Source of the DNA: Obelidium mucronatum
Lineage: Eukaryota > Chytridiomycota > Chytridiomycetes > Chytridiales > Chytriomycetaceae
Direction of reading: 5' to 3'
Assembly: GCA_025765595.1 (NCBI GenBank)
Contig: JAIVFH010000050.1
Location: 1-64,000 of the forward strand
DNA length: 64,000 bases
Numbering within the stretch: the first letter of the stretch is position 1; each line of letters begins with the position of its first letter. Positions 41,473 to 52,571 of this stretch are shown here, in pieces. The notes beneath the pieces are model-generated. The model was not told where the DNA came from, made no database searches, and saw nothing but the letters and a program-made list of their open reading frames with translations. The position numbers were made by a program, and so were the translations under genes.

Positions 41473-44400
41473 ATGAAGAAGAAACAGAGCCCGGCCGTCC
41501 AGACAAGAGCGCCTGCCCCGCCCAGTCTTGCGCTCAAACACGTGCTGGACCTGAACGCGTTCCGAGGCGCCCTGTGTCTGTCGAGCCAGCGAGTCGTCTC
41601 TGCCGCTGGGGGCACTGTGTCGCTGTTTTCTCTGGATTCCCATGCAACAAGAATTCTTGCAAAGGCCGGAAACTCAAAGAAAGTAGTTAGCTTGGCGGCG
41701 TCAGACGATGGCGTTCTAGTGGCCGCTGGCGAGGTGAGGTGTGGGTTTTCAGCCTGTCACACTCCTGAAGTCTTGGTCTAATAACGCTACTACCATTGCG
41801 TTATCAGGCTGGACATCAACCGCGAATAACTATCTGGAATACCGAAACTCAAACTGTTTCAGCTGAACTGGTTGGCCACAAGTTTGGTGTCCTCTGTCTT
41901 GCCTTTTCCCCAAACGGGAAGTTCCTAGTTTCAGTTGGATATCAACACGATGGACAGATATACGTGTGGAATATCGCATCAGGGCTTAAAGTTGCGTGTA
42001 ATCGAATCAGCGCAAAGGTTGTTGGAAATTCGATTGGATATCCGACTCACTAAATGGAATTTGCTGCTAAATCCAATCTCCGTCGAAAACAGATCACTTC
42101 CGTTTGTTTCGATGATTCTGGACTATTTTTCATTACATCTGGATTCAGGCATTTTAAATATTGGGCCTTTGATTCAACTGTTTCCGTGACTGCTCCCGCG
42201 CCATTGTCCTTGAAAGCTTCTCAACAACAGCAACATCAGAATCAACAGCAAATACCTCTCGTTGAAGGAACATTTGCAATTGTCGGAGAGCACAAAAATT
42301 CTTTATTCATGGATCTTGTTTATTATCGCGATCTCAAGGCTTCACGGCAAGTTGGCCACGCATATTCCATTACAGAAAAAGGAATTCTTGTGTTATTTAA
42401 CGAAGACTAGAGTTATGGAAAAATGGGTGGATTTGAAGGTAATAACCCGAGTTTGTTTTTTTTAATGATAATTTGCTTACAAGCAAGCATCTGTTGATTC
42501 TAATAGGTCAACGGAGGATATTCGTTGGCTATTTGCACAAGATTTATTGTTTGTGGCTGCTCTGATGGTGTCATCAGGTCAGTCCTCAAGTATTGGTTTC
42601 CATTATCTCAAAGTAGACTGCCTCAGACTCTTCGAACCAACCACTATGAAATATATCGCAACGCTTCCAAAGCCTCATTATTTGGGAATCGATGTTGCCC
42701 ACAGTGTGGGAGCAAGGCATAATATATATTTTTTTTATACAGGAATCAATCAAAAAACTTACAGGCATCAACCCCCTTACGTTTTAGTTATAGCAGCCAA
42801 GGACCCTCAGATGCAAAGTTCCCCGACGTTATTTCAGTTAAAGTCGACCCCAAAGGACACTATATCGCTGCCATTTATCGAGACAAGAGTTTATTTGTGT
42901 GGGATGTCAAAGATGTCAAACATATTGGCAAGTTCAAGAGCTTTTTGAATCACAGTGATTGCGTATGGGGGGTTGAGGTAGTTAAAATGGGAGCCTTTTA
43001 AAACAAAAGCGTGTGGACAACTTAACCAAACTTTTCAGATGGTACCCATAAAAGGCGAGGAACTTCCGACCCCAACAACCGACATCAGCAAAGACGATAT
43101 TTCTCCACCACTACCACCTCACGGACTCCCACCAAACGCATTCGTTACCTATTCTTCAGATACAACAATTCGGTTTTGGAATGTTGATAACAACAACGGC
43201 AGTCAAGAAGGAGTTGGGCGGTACTTTCGGCGCAATATATATTCCAAAGAGTTATTGAAAATACTATACACGAATGTGGAAGAATTTGTGACGACGCAGA
43301 AAGCCGTTGATGGTAATTTTTAAAGTGCCAAAAAAACCCCCCAGGCGGAAAAAAAAACTCTCACACAAAAAAAACGTGTAGATGAAACTGCAGCAAGCCA
43401 ACCGACCCACGACAAAACTGGAATCCGTTCTTTGAAAATCAGTGTAGATGGGGCTGTTATGGCTGCGGGTGATCGAAGTGGGAACTTGAGGATATATGAA
43501 CTGGACACGTTCACGCAACAACGGTTTTTGGAGGCCCATGATGGAGAGATTTTAGGAATTGACTTTGCGTCAGGTATTAAGGGGAACAAAATCCTCTGGG
43601 GGAAGATGTTGGCGTTTCTCGCTTGAGACTGATGGGTTTTTTTTTCTTTGGAAGGTTTAATGGCTACAGCCAGTCGTGATCGATTGATTCACGTGTTTGA
43701 TGTTCGAAACTCTTTCAACTTGATCCAAACTCTCGATGATCATACTTCATCCATCACGGGAGTCAAGTTCTCGGAGGAAGGAAAAAAGTTGATGAGTTCA
43801 GCTGCCGATAAGTCAATCGTTTTTCGTTCAATTAAAGAGGTATAGAAGCGAGCAAGGGGAGAAGAATATCATGCTCTAAAAAAAACCAAAAACCAAAATA
43901 GGGCTCCACCGAATTCTCTGCCTTCCACAACGCTACCTGGCCGCTCCACAATCTTTGACATTGATGTGGATCCATGTACCGAAAAAACTCTCGCCGCCGT
44001 CACTCAAGACCGACGATTGAACATATTCTCAGCAATCACTGGAAAATTAATCCGCTCACATACTCCGACAGACTGATACCTACCCTTTCGTCCGTCGATG
44101 GAACATCAACCAACCAAAACAATGGGATTTTGAAAGTCGCGTTTGATCCAAGCGGGCGATACGCAGTAACAGCCGCCGCCGATAAATGCATTCGAGTGTT
44201 TGATTTGAACAGTGGCGTCGTTGTGGCGCGTGGGTGGGGGCATTCGGAAGTGATCACGTGTGTCAAGTTTAGTTTGGATTGTAAATTTATTGTGAGTACC
44301 TGGGGCGGATGGGTGTGTTTTTGTTTGGAGTGTTGGGAATGAGATGGTCCGAGTTATGAGGGAGCGGTTGGTCAAGTTGAAAAAGGGCGGTGGTGGCGGG

Positions 44401-46051
44401 TACGTTGTTGACGCTGGGCTGAATCATGGGAAAGATGTAGAAAGGAAGAAGACGAAGATGTAGATACAAGGGCAGCGTTGTTGCCTCCGTCTGGGGCTGG
44501 GTATGGGCCAAGGTCGGCCGTACTGGCAAGTCAGCCGACTGATGAAAAGGTTGGGTTGATGAGAACTACAAGCTCTGGAAGCGATTTTATGACAGTATTT
44601 AATGATGATGGAGATCTTCCCGTGTGGGCTCGGACTTCTGGGGGAGAAGGAGATGCAGAAGAAAAGCAGCAAGCTGCGAATACCAAATCTGATGCTAAAA
44701 CGCTTCTTATGCAGCGGGGGATGTGGGCTAAGGTATTTCGCTACTTAAACTATTCAGTGTTCTTATGGTTCTATACTTATTCGGCGTTCTTTCTCGATGT
44801 TAGCGTTTGGAAGAAGGCGAAATTCAACTCTTTTCCGAGGCAAAAGATAACCAGAAGCCAGTTGCAACAGTATCAAGCCTATTTGATCGCAGATATTCAA
44901 TTGAATCGTCTATTGGGAATCTGACAAGAGCTGGTAGTAGCAGCGGTTCTCTGCCTTCCAATGATTTGGTTGTCCAAGACGTTGTGGAAGCAGTTTCCGA
45001 AACTGTTGTTGCATCTGATCCATCATCAAACCAGATTTCTGCTACAGTAGACGAGCCTGTAATCTTTGAAGATTCTGGCACTTGTGCTGTTGATCCTGCA
45101 TCCGAAGTCACGGCATTTGTAATCGCTGAACCTTCTCAAAAACCCACAGATACCGAGGAGGAATACGAGGAATACAATTCATCCGAAGAGAAAAAGTCAG
45201 AGTCAATAGCGGATGATGACGATAGTGAGACGCAGATTCTGGACCCTTAGCAGTGGAAAGAAGGTGCAATCTTTGGAAGAATATCTAAACACTCCCGTGG
45301 ATCCGTCAATGTTACGGCAAAGCATTTCAGCAAAACACGTCATGAGTCGCGACCCGACGCGGAAATTTAGCGGTGGGATTGTGGTGGAAGCTGTGCTTGA
45401 GCAAATCCGAGAGCAGCAAGCGAATTTCGAGGCTGCAGTGATTGGATCCACTGCCATTCGCGTCGATACAAAACCTGTGTTTCATGAAATGGCGGAAAAG
45501 AAGCCGTTTGAGGAAGTGGGTAGTCCAATCAAGAGTCCTTCGAGCGCTACCGTCATTGCAATTGACGAGGACTTCGTCAGCTGTTAATAAGGAAGTGATT
45601 GAGAGTATCGCAATGTCTGAAAAAGTTGATGATCTTTATGATGAAGATTCTTTTGAAGATGGGACAGATGATGTTGAAGGTTCGGGACAGTCTTAAAAAC
45701 AAAACACATACTTTATTCAAACTTATACTTTTTCTTTATTTAATAGAAGACAAAATCGACGTGGCGCAAGTACTCAAGGATTTGAACAAGCTAAAGTCTT
45801 TGACTGACGCATCTTCCTCCTTGTTGCGTAAACTGCAAGCCCCATCACGAGTCAACACTGTTGAAGAAGACGAACTGTCTCAGGAGCTTCGAAATACTCT
45901 GAATCATATTAAATCATCTGCTGAAAGCGCATTGGCTGTCATGTCTCCTGAGGTCGATTCGAATACTGCGGCTTTGCTGGAGCAGTATTCAAATTTGTTG
46001 GTTGGGTTGGTTCGAGAGAAGCTGGCGACAAAGATTGGACAGGAACAGTAA
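41473..46051 (+). CDS. WDR62/MAPKBP1-like WD40 scaffold, with several frame offsets
   Basis: A large tandem beta-propeller protein. Domain order matches WDR62/MAPKBP1: an N-terminal blade, then GHKFGVLCLAFSPNGKFLVS and VSVGYQHDGQIYVW, FITSGFRHFKYW, RFIVCGCSDGVIR, LPKPHYLGIDVAHSVGA, YIAAIYRDKSLFVWDV, FVTYSSDTTIRFWNVD, MATASRDRLIHVFDV, LDDHTSSITGVKF, SAADKSIVFRS, AVTAAADKCIRVFDLNSG, GHSEVITCVKFSLDCKFIVS and DGCVFVWSV. A long acidic, Ser-rich C-terminus and a final helix (LEQYSNLLVGLVREKL) follow. Animal homologues are spindle-pole and JNK scaffolds. Continuous homology needs +1 shifts near 42408, 43938, 44301, 45240 and 45573 and -1/+2 shifts near 44060 and 44440. Confidence 0.78.
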
Positions 46052-46139
46052 TTCTTTCGGGGGGCGGATTGTCGAGTTTGCAATATATAAACAGCCTATT
46101 TATTTAAATTTTGGTCGCGTCCCCTTTTTAAACCTGGAA

Positions 46140-47865
46140 ATGGAGGATAGCAACACAGCACTGGTTGCTGAAATAGCACCCGAAGGACACCTTCAGCGAA
46201 AGCTTCAAGTACGGCATTTAGAAATGATAGCTATAGGTGGAACTATAGGAACGGGACTGCTGTTGAAATCCGTGGGTAGTTGAGCTGTGCGTATTCCGCA
46301 GATTTTAACCTGTCAAACTGTTGAAGGGAGGAGCCATTTTCACTGCCGGACCTCTTGGTGCTTTAATTTGCTACATAATTGTTGGAATTCAAGGATATGC
46401 TGTAACAGTCGCGTTGGGAGAGATGGCAACTCTTATTCCTGTCAGTGGTGCTTTCTCGCACTTTCCAGGACGGTTTGTGAGTCCCGCTTTGGGGCTCTGC
46501 TCTGGATGGAATTATTGGCTGAATTGGGCCGTGAGCATTCCTACGGAGATGAGCGCCGTAGCCCAATTTATGCTATTCTGGCCCAATCCTCTTCCATCGT
46601 GGGTTTGGTCCGCCATCTTCTACCTGCCCATTGCTGCAGTCAATTTGATAAGCGTGCTTAGTTTTGGAGAAATTGAATTTTTTTTGAGTATTATCAAAGT
46701 GATTGCAGTGATGGTGTTTTTGATGGTTGGGTTTTGTGTTTGGTTTGGAGCTGGTTCCAACACTGGGCCACTGTGGTTCAAGAACTGGAATCCGGCCATT
46801 GTTGGCGATTCTGGAATCAACAAGTTTTTGAACTTGGCTTCTGGTTTCACTACTGCGTTCTTTTCGTATGGGGGGACAGAGCTGGTTGGGTTGACTGCAG
46901 CTGAAGCAGATAACCCCAGAAAGGCAGTTCCTCGAGCCATCAATGGGACGTTTTATCGAATTCTGATATTCTATGTGGCAGCCATATTTCTTGTCGGGGT
47001 GTTGATTCCTCCGAGCTCTGAGATCCTGAATCCTTACAGTGAGGGAGGAATCACACAGTCTCCTTTTGTATATGTGTGGAATATTATTGGGATTTCAGCA
47101 GCTGCAAACATCATGAACTTTGTCATAATCGTTGCCATCTTGAGTACCGTAAACTCTGCCGTGTACGCGTGCTCAAGAACTCTCCTGCGACTCGCTGAAG
47201 ATGGCGACGCACCCGCCATCTTCAAAACTGTTAATAGTCGTGGGATTCCTGTGAATGCTACTCTTCTATCATTGGCGTTTGGGGTTGCAGCTTTGATTGC
47301 CAATTACGCTGATGCTTCTGGCCAGTTTTTCAACTTCCTTTCCAGCCTGTTCCCTGCTATCGCGTGGATTATTATCTCCTTCACTCATCTCCGGTTTCGA
47401 TGGGGATACGTCGCCCAAGGAAGAAGTTTATCAGACCTGCCCTACGTTGCTCCGTACTTTCCCTATCTAGACTATGCAGCTCTGACTATTGGTTTCTACG
47501 TCATTGCGTACATGTTCTTCTCGGCATTCTATCAAGTCACCAACTTTGACGCCAACTGGTTCATGAGCAATTCATGGGTCTATTGTGGGTACCCAATAGT
47601 CTTGACGCTGTTTGTGTTTGGGGGATGGTTCCACAGCAAGAAAACAGGAAATGGATTCTGGTCTGGTTTCAAGCTTGTTCCGTTTGAAGAAATGGACTTT
47701 GAAACTGATAGACTCGTCGAAACTCCCGAACAGATTGCACAGAATAATGCTTTGATGAAAAGAAGCCTGGTAATCCAAAGGAGTGGACGGAGCGAATTCT
47801 GGCCAAATTCTTTTGAGTCAGAAAATAGATTCGTACCGATTCAACTTACGGCGTCAAGTAAATAA
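46140..47865 (+). CDS. Amino-acid permease (AAT/YAT family)
   Basis: Start MEDSNTALVAEIAPEG at 46140, one intron (46273-46324), then about 510 residues in one frame. The N-terminal motif LQVRHLEMIAIGGTIGTGLLL is the family hallmark. Twelve hydrophobic helices follow, with ALGEMATLIPVSGAFSHFPGRF, FSYGGTELVGLTAAEADNPRKAVPRAI and NSAVYACSRTLLRLAEDGDAP, all diagnostic of fungal amino-acid permeases. The long cytosolic C-tail includes EEMDFETD. It is expected to be a plasma-membrane proton-coupled importer; the specificity cannot be read. The frame is intact. Confidence 0.9.
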
Positions 47866-47989
47866 TAAGAACGAATGAAATTTAAATCATATAAAGATTG
47901 TTATTACTCAGCAATTAATTCAGAAAGATGCCAATAACATCACTATTTATTCCAGAGTTCGAAAACAAACACGTTGTATTCAAAATTAA

Positions 47990-48904
47990 ATGCCAGATCA
48001 TCACTTGATTGTGCTCATCCATGGTCTCCAAGGATTCAATACGGACATGACGTATCTCACAAAGCAGATCAACAAGGAGGCGGAAGCTCAAGGCATCAGT
48101 GAAACCGTTCATGTCCTTGCTCCAGATTGCAACCACGCCCTCACTTGTGATAGCATGGAAGTACAAGGCCAGAGAATTGCTGACACGATCACAGCTTGGC
48201 TTTCAGCTCATCCGCTTTCAGCGCCAGTCCGTTTTTCCGTCGTTGGCCACAGTTTGGGTGGCCTGATTGCTCGAACCTTGGTGACCCGAATGGACTTCGC
48301 GAAAGTGACACCGAAACACTTCATCACTGTTGCTGCGCCGCATCTAGGCTCCTCGTTCATGTCTTCTGTCCCATCCGCTTTAGTTTCGTACATGGGCGGA
48401 AATGCCGGCTTGGAACTTGAACTTTTGGACCAGCAAAAGCTGCTGCGTCGCCTTGCGACCGAGCCTGAGTTACTCAAGCCTCTTTCACAGTTTGAATCCC
48501 GCACGGTTTATTCTTGCGTTGCCCACGATCTCAGCGCGGGTTTTGAAACGGCTGGAATCAGAGCAGACAATCCATGCCTTGCCGCAAAGCCAGTCAGCAC
48601 AATTGCTGTTCCCTTCTCCGGTCTTTTGAATTCACTGCCGGTGCTGAATTCATCAAGTGCCACTCAGCCGCGTCTGGAGGATATTTCGGATATTCCACGA
48701 CCCGACCCGAAGCCAGAGGCTGACCCAAGCGGGGACTTCAAGGCGATTCTCGATGGATTAAACTCACTTCAATGGACGCGAATTGCAATTTATCCCACGA
48801 GGCCATTGTTGGCACATGTCGATTGCATCGTGAAGGACGAATCGTGGAACGCTCAATTTGGAGACTCTGTGATCCAAGATGTAGTAAAGAGACTCTTTGC
48901 CTGA
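47990..48904 (+). CDS. Lipase-like alpha/beta hydrolase (DUF676-type), intact copy
   Basis: A single-exon protein of 304 residues. It has an N-terminal oxyanion strand LIVLIHGLQGF, the nucleophile elbow VVGHSLGGLIART, HFITVAAPHLGSS, and a likely catalytic His late in the protein (LLAHVDCIVKDE). It matches the fungal putative serine-esterase family (yeast YOR059C/Lpl1-like, phospholipase on lipid droplets). It is the intact paralogue of the damaged gene at 10726-11642. It has no signal peptide, so a cytosolic or droplet-associated role is likely. Confidence 0.78.
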   Translation: MPDHHLIVLIHGLQGFNTDMTYLTKQINKEAEAQGISETVHVLAPDCNHALTCDSMEVQGQRIADTITAWLSAHPLSAPVRFSVVGHSLGGLIARTLVTRMDFAKVTPKHFITVAAPHLGSSFMSSVPSALVSYMGGNAGLELELLDQQKLLRRLATEPELLKPLSQFESRTVYSCVAHDLSAGFETAGIRADNPCLAAKPVSTIAVPFSGLLNSLPVLNSSSATQPRLEDISDIPRPDPKPEADPSGDFKAILDGLNSLQWTRIAIYPTRPLLAHVDCIVKDESWNAQFGDSVIQDVVKRLFA

Positions 48905-49154
48905 AGATGCGAGCAAGGTGTGAATAATAAATGCCCCGAAAGGGGTATAAATTGAGACAATGGCGATTTGCCATTTTCTTTTTTCATACATATCATTCGC
49001 ACGACTGGTGTTTTCTGCAGGGCCGGTGCTATTCGCCTCCAGGCAAACGGCTCTTCTTACGCCAGGACACGATCAAACACATGAGCGCCATAGGTTGTGG
49101 GTCTGCCAGTCGATGGCATTTTCACGGTTGCTTTCTCAGACATGACGATCTGCA

Positions 49155-49424
49155 TTATCGCAATCCCACCCTTCCATACACTTCCACTTGAGCCACTGCC
49201 TGGATTGATGTTCTAGTACTACTAGCTACATGACCTACATGATCCACGCAGGGCTCACTTCGGGTTGACAACTTGACGTCCTTCTCCCTCTTTCTTTTCC
49301 CGAGAAACTCTACATTTGCCGGGCTGATTGCACCTTTATTGATGTTCACGCAGTCGGCCCCTTCTACAAAGTAGAAATATAGATCCGATATTGCAATCAC
49401 CTTGCTGGGCTCAGTTTGTTTCAT
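49155..49424 (-). CDS. Hypothetical small protein
   Basis: An 89-codon ORF (MKQTEPSKVIAISDLYFYFVEGADC) with a basic stretch LGKRKREKDVKL. No family. It may be one exon of a gene continuing toward 49000. Weak evidence. Confidence 0.27.
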   Translation of the reverse strand: MKQTEPSKVIAISDLYFYFVEGADCVNINKGAISPANVEFLGKRKREKDVKLSTRSEPCVDHVGHVASSTRTSIQAVAQVEVYGRVGLR

Positions 49425-49489
49425 GGTATTTTCATGAAGATGGTCTCAGTGTTTAAAGGCGGTTGTGATCGGATATTTCCGTCCTTAAA

Positions 49490-49852
49490 ATGAAAAAATA
49501 CATAGCAGAGATAACCATTTTTTTGTTGTTGGCTATTGACAATAGCGTGGATCCAAAAAATGGTTTTCGAAATAGCGTGCATCCAAAAAATGGTTCCTCA
49601 TCCATAGCATGCGACACAAAAAATGGTTCGTACTCAAGTGCCACCCCTTTCAGCCTACCGGGAATTGTTGTGGCAAGTTTTCCTATCTTTTACTGCCAGG
49701 CAATAACTGGCAGGGTTACAGTCCAACTGGCACATTCATTGATAAAACGTATGAACTTCATCCCGATGATTTGCAAGGGCATAATTCTGCTACTTCGCGA
49801 TCATGAGAGGTCATTGTCATTAGTGGAATTATTAAATAATACCTACAAATAA
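49490..49852 (+). CDS. Hypothetical ORF with internal tandem repeats
   Basis: A 120-codon ORF with a hydrophobic start (MKKYIAEITIFLLLAIDNS), then a thrice-repeated peptide unit around DPKNGFRNSVHPKNGSSS, from about 30-bp direct repeats at 49541-49630 (GTGGATCCAAAAAATGGTT type). No family. It may be a secreted repeat protein or non-coding. Confidence 0.3.
   Translation: MKKYIAEITIFLLLAIDNSVDPKNGFRNSVHPKNGSSSIACDTKNGSYSSATPFSLPGIVVASFPIFYCQAITGRVTVQLAHSLIKRMNFIPMICKGIILLLRDHERSLSLVELLNNTYK
49541..49630 (+). repeat. Three ~30-bp direct repeats
   Basis: Three copies of a unit containing ATAGC..CCAAAAAATGGTT, the third diverged. Confidence 0.7.
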
Positions 49853-49908
49853 AACAGCCAGTGTTTCAGTGATCCTATACAAAATAATAGGGGACAGATG
49901 CAAAAAGC

Positions 49909-49981
49909 GCTCGATACTGGGATCGAACCAGTGACCTTGAGGTTAACAGCCCCACGCTACTGCCAGCTGAGCCAACCGAGC
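49909..49981 (-). tRNA. tRNA-Asn (anticodon GUU)
   Basis: The minus strand folds into a full cloverleaf. The acceptor GCTCGGT pairs with ATCGAGC. The D arm is TGGCTCAGCTGGCAGTAGC. The anticodon stem TGGGG/CCTCA has loop CTGTTAA, giving GTT. The T arm ACTGG-TTCGATC-CCAGT is perfect. 73 nt, no intron. A- and B-box promoters are internal. Confidence 0.95.
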
Positions 49982-50335
49982 TTACATTCTACGGAATTTA
50001 GCTTAAATATAATGGTATTTCTGAATTTTTTCGTTTGGGTTGTGACTTCCTGACGAAAAATTACAACAAAAAATAGCAGTATAAGCATTGACAAAATCGA
50101 TTCTATCACCAAATATAACAACGGCATGCAATGAAGCATTATATTGTATTATTAATACCCAGTTTTGGCAGCTGTTTTGGCGACACAATCTTGTTTCAGC
50201 AATTTTTTTTCTGTTTGTTTGCATCTCCAAATTCGTTGTTTGCATCTCCATTTTCTCACGCAAACATAAAACCTCATAAAAACCGTTAGGAAAAACGGTG
50301 TCAAACTAGGAAAGCCAGAAAGAAGAAAAGGAAAA
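49982..50335. other. Intergenic, no feature seen
   Basis: About 350 bp, AT-rich, with a short duplicated phrase GTTTGCATCTCC near 50218-50250. No credible gene. Confidence 0.6.
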
Positions 50336-51843
50336 ATGACTGCTTTTAACGACGACGATTGCTGCTGCTGCTGTTACGAGGACTGCTGTGACTCCCGCAT
50401 TGAGTGCTGCGATGATCCAGCCTGTGTTGTTGAAGTTGCGCCAAAAAAGATTCGCAAACAAAGTCGCCGAACTTCTTCTGCTGTCTTGGGTTCCAGTGGT
50501 GCCCTCCAGTCTCTTCTCTTTCTCGGATTTGCTGTGGCGTCGGCAAGTGCTCAAGCGATTGGTGTGTTCATACCTTTTCTTTCATCCGCTGTCCCTGTAA
50601 CATGGCTTATTGAATCCGTTGTTTCGATTATAGAAGAAGCTGAATCTGCCGGCAACTCCTACTCTTTTAGGGGCGGAATCCATGGTCGACGCTGACGCCT
50701 GTGCTGCATCGGAAATGGGAGAATACAATGTTGGCTTCCATATTGGAGGAATCTTCATTGTTCTATTGATATCTGGTTTTGGTATCTTTATGACGTTGGC
50801 GTTGGGTGCTCATGCAAAAGCCCCGATTTTCGCGCGAGTTTTGCAGGTTTGTTGCCCCTCATAAATGATGTATGTTGAGGTCTAAACCTATATTCTTTTA
50901 CTTCTAGATCTTTAAGATGTTTGGTATCGGTGTCATCGCAGGAACTGCATGGATCCACCTCCTTCCAGATGCGTTCGAGGCTTTTGGAAGCCCCTGTCTT
51001 CCTTCAGCATGGGCTGAATATGGCGGTGCCTATGTCGGCGTTTTTGGACTGACAGCAGCATTCCTCGTTCAGTTCATTGAACTCACCGCTGTTGACTTCA
51101 AGAACAGACGCGCTGCATCTTTGAAAAAAGATTCCTGATTCGGTCACAATCAACGAAGGTCCTGCTTGTACTGATTTGGATCACGTGGCTGTCTCTGGAA
51201 ATAGTGCTGCATTTTTGGAAGCTGGAAATGGCCCACGTGTGCACTCGGCTGCCAAAGTCAACGCCGAATCTCAATTTTCCGTTAATGATGCTGTCCCATC
51301 GGCCCACAGTGGAAAAGACACACACAGCCAGCACAGTCACAGTCATGGAAGCAGCGAGCGCAACAGTGAACTCGGAACCATCCTCCTTGAATCGGGAATC
51401 ATTTTCCACAGTTTGATCATTGGAATTACTCTTGGTGTCACCCCCGACGAAGCCTTTACGACCCTCTTGATTGCCGTCTCATTCCATCAACTCTTTGAAG
51501 GAATGGCCCTTGGAGTTTTGATTTCCAGATTGAACTTGTCCTTGCTTTTCAAGGGCCTCATGTCTTGTGCATACCCACTCACAACTCCAATTGGTATCGC
51601 TATTGGTATGGCGATTCGTCACTACTACAACGAAAACGACTGGTGGTTTGATTTTGACTCAGGGAATTTTTGATTCCTTGAGTGCTGGTATCTTGTTTTA
51701 CAACACTTACACTGAGTTGATGAGTGGTGAAGTGAGCCACAATGGACACTTCCACGGATTCACGAGAGGATTCAAGGCTGCATTGTTTCTTTGCAATGTA
51801 TGCTGGAGCTGCTTGCATGGCGGTTCTTGCTGTTTGGGCTTGA
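50336..51843 (+). CDS. ZIP-family zinc/iron transporter with Cys-rich N-terminus
   Basis: Start MTAFNDDDCCCCCYEDCCDS at 50336; the N-tail has about 13 cysteines. An intron (50564-50668) leads to VGFHIGGIFIVLLISGFGIF and further membrane helices (IGVIAGTAWIHLLPDAFEAF, GVFGLTAAFLVQFIEL). A His-rich cytosolic loop (KDTHSQ..HSHSHGSSE) precedes the signature helix: SGIIFHSLIIGITLG and VSFHQLFEGMALG with the metal-binding His/Glu. The final helices include GIFDSLSAGILFYNTYTEL and a last helix ending VLAVWA. Three +1 offsets are needed, near 51122 (in six A), 51645 and 51788. It is similar to fungal Zrt transporters. Confidence 0.83.
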
Positions 51844-51969
51844 GGAATGAAGTTTTGCCTCATTTTTTGTTATTCTTAGATTGGAATGAAGACTATTGAT
51901 AATAAATTTCAAGTAACCACATAGCAGTGTTGGTGTGCAGTTAGGTTTTATTTTGCAATAATCGGTGTT

Positions 51970-52513
51970 TCAGACTTCCGTTTCCTGCAAGAGCATATTT
52001 GGAATTCCGTCAGAGACCGGGTACACGTGTTTACAGCCATTGCAAATCATTTTTCCTTCCTTTAATTTCGTCTGTTGTGTGTTAAGTAAATGAGGGCACT
52101 ATTTCAAGACGCTTTTCCTCACCTCTAAAGCAACACGATGGATTCTGTGGAGAAACTCGTCATCGACTGTTTCAGGAAGACTGGCGGGTAATTGATCGAC
52201 GCCCAACTAGTTAGGTGGAAGATCAGAATCAGTTTGCTTCGTTTTACGTCTGTAAAGAGCAAATGTACCGCAAAAGCTGTCTGAACAAACGCCGGCCAGT
52301 CAATCTTTGTCAACAATCTGCGCACAAAATCTTCATTGAATTCGACTTCGACTTGTTCAAGTTCTGCTTCTTCGATCCGCAGGGGAAAGTTGTCAGTTGA
52401 ACACCCCTTTACGTGGCACATGAGCATGTTATGTGTGAGAAGCTTATGTAACAAGATGACTGTTAGTTGGCTTGTTTGGAGGCGTTGGCATACTGTGGTG
52501 GACGTACTCTCAT
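51970..52513 (-). CDS. TRM112: TRM112 methyltransferase activator
   Basis: Partner subunit of tRNA, rRNA and eRF1 methyltransferases. Protein start MRLLTHNMLMCHVKG matches orthologues (MKLLTHN) if the first exon is only ATGAGA at 52508-52513, spliced at GTACGT to CTTCTCACACAT. The body contains EVEFNEDFVRRLLTKIDWPAF, then DEFLHRIHRVALE, and the zinc/tail segment MICNGCKHVYPVSDGIPNML. Three introns. The second Cys pair (CNGC) is present. Undamaged. Confidence 0.85.
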
Positions 52514-52571
52514 CTTGTCTTTTGGGTAGAAAAAAAATAAACAAAAAGAATTATATCTTATTACTATTTAC

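Noticed and set aside
41037..41690. 217-codon plus ORF overlapping the TPR gene first exon
   Set aside because: Antisense, Ala/Arg-rich shadow of a GC-rich exon; the WD40 gene uses a different frame starting at 41473.
42018..42088. In-frame TAA within the WD40 gene
   Set aside because: It lies in a 69-nt GT-AG intron whose removal joins ISAK to ITSVCFDDSG in frame, matching the family.
42400..45600. Euplotes-style +1 shifting at stop codons
   Set aside because: Some breaks have a nearby stop (GAC TAG, CCT TAG) but others have none for many codons, and no common slippery motif was found.
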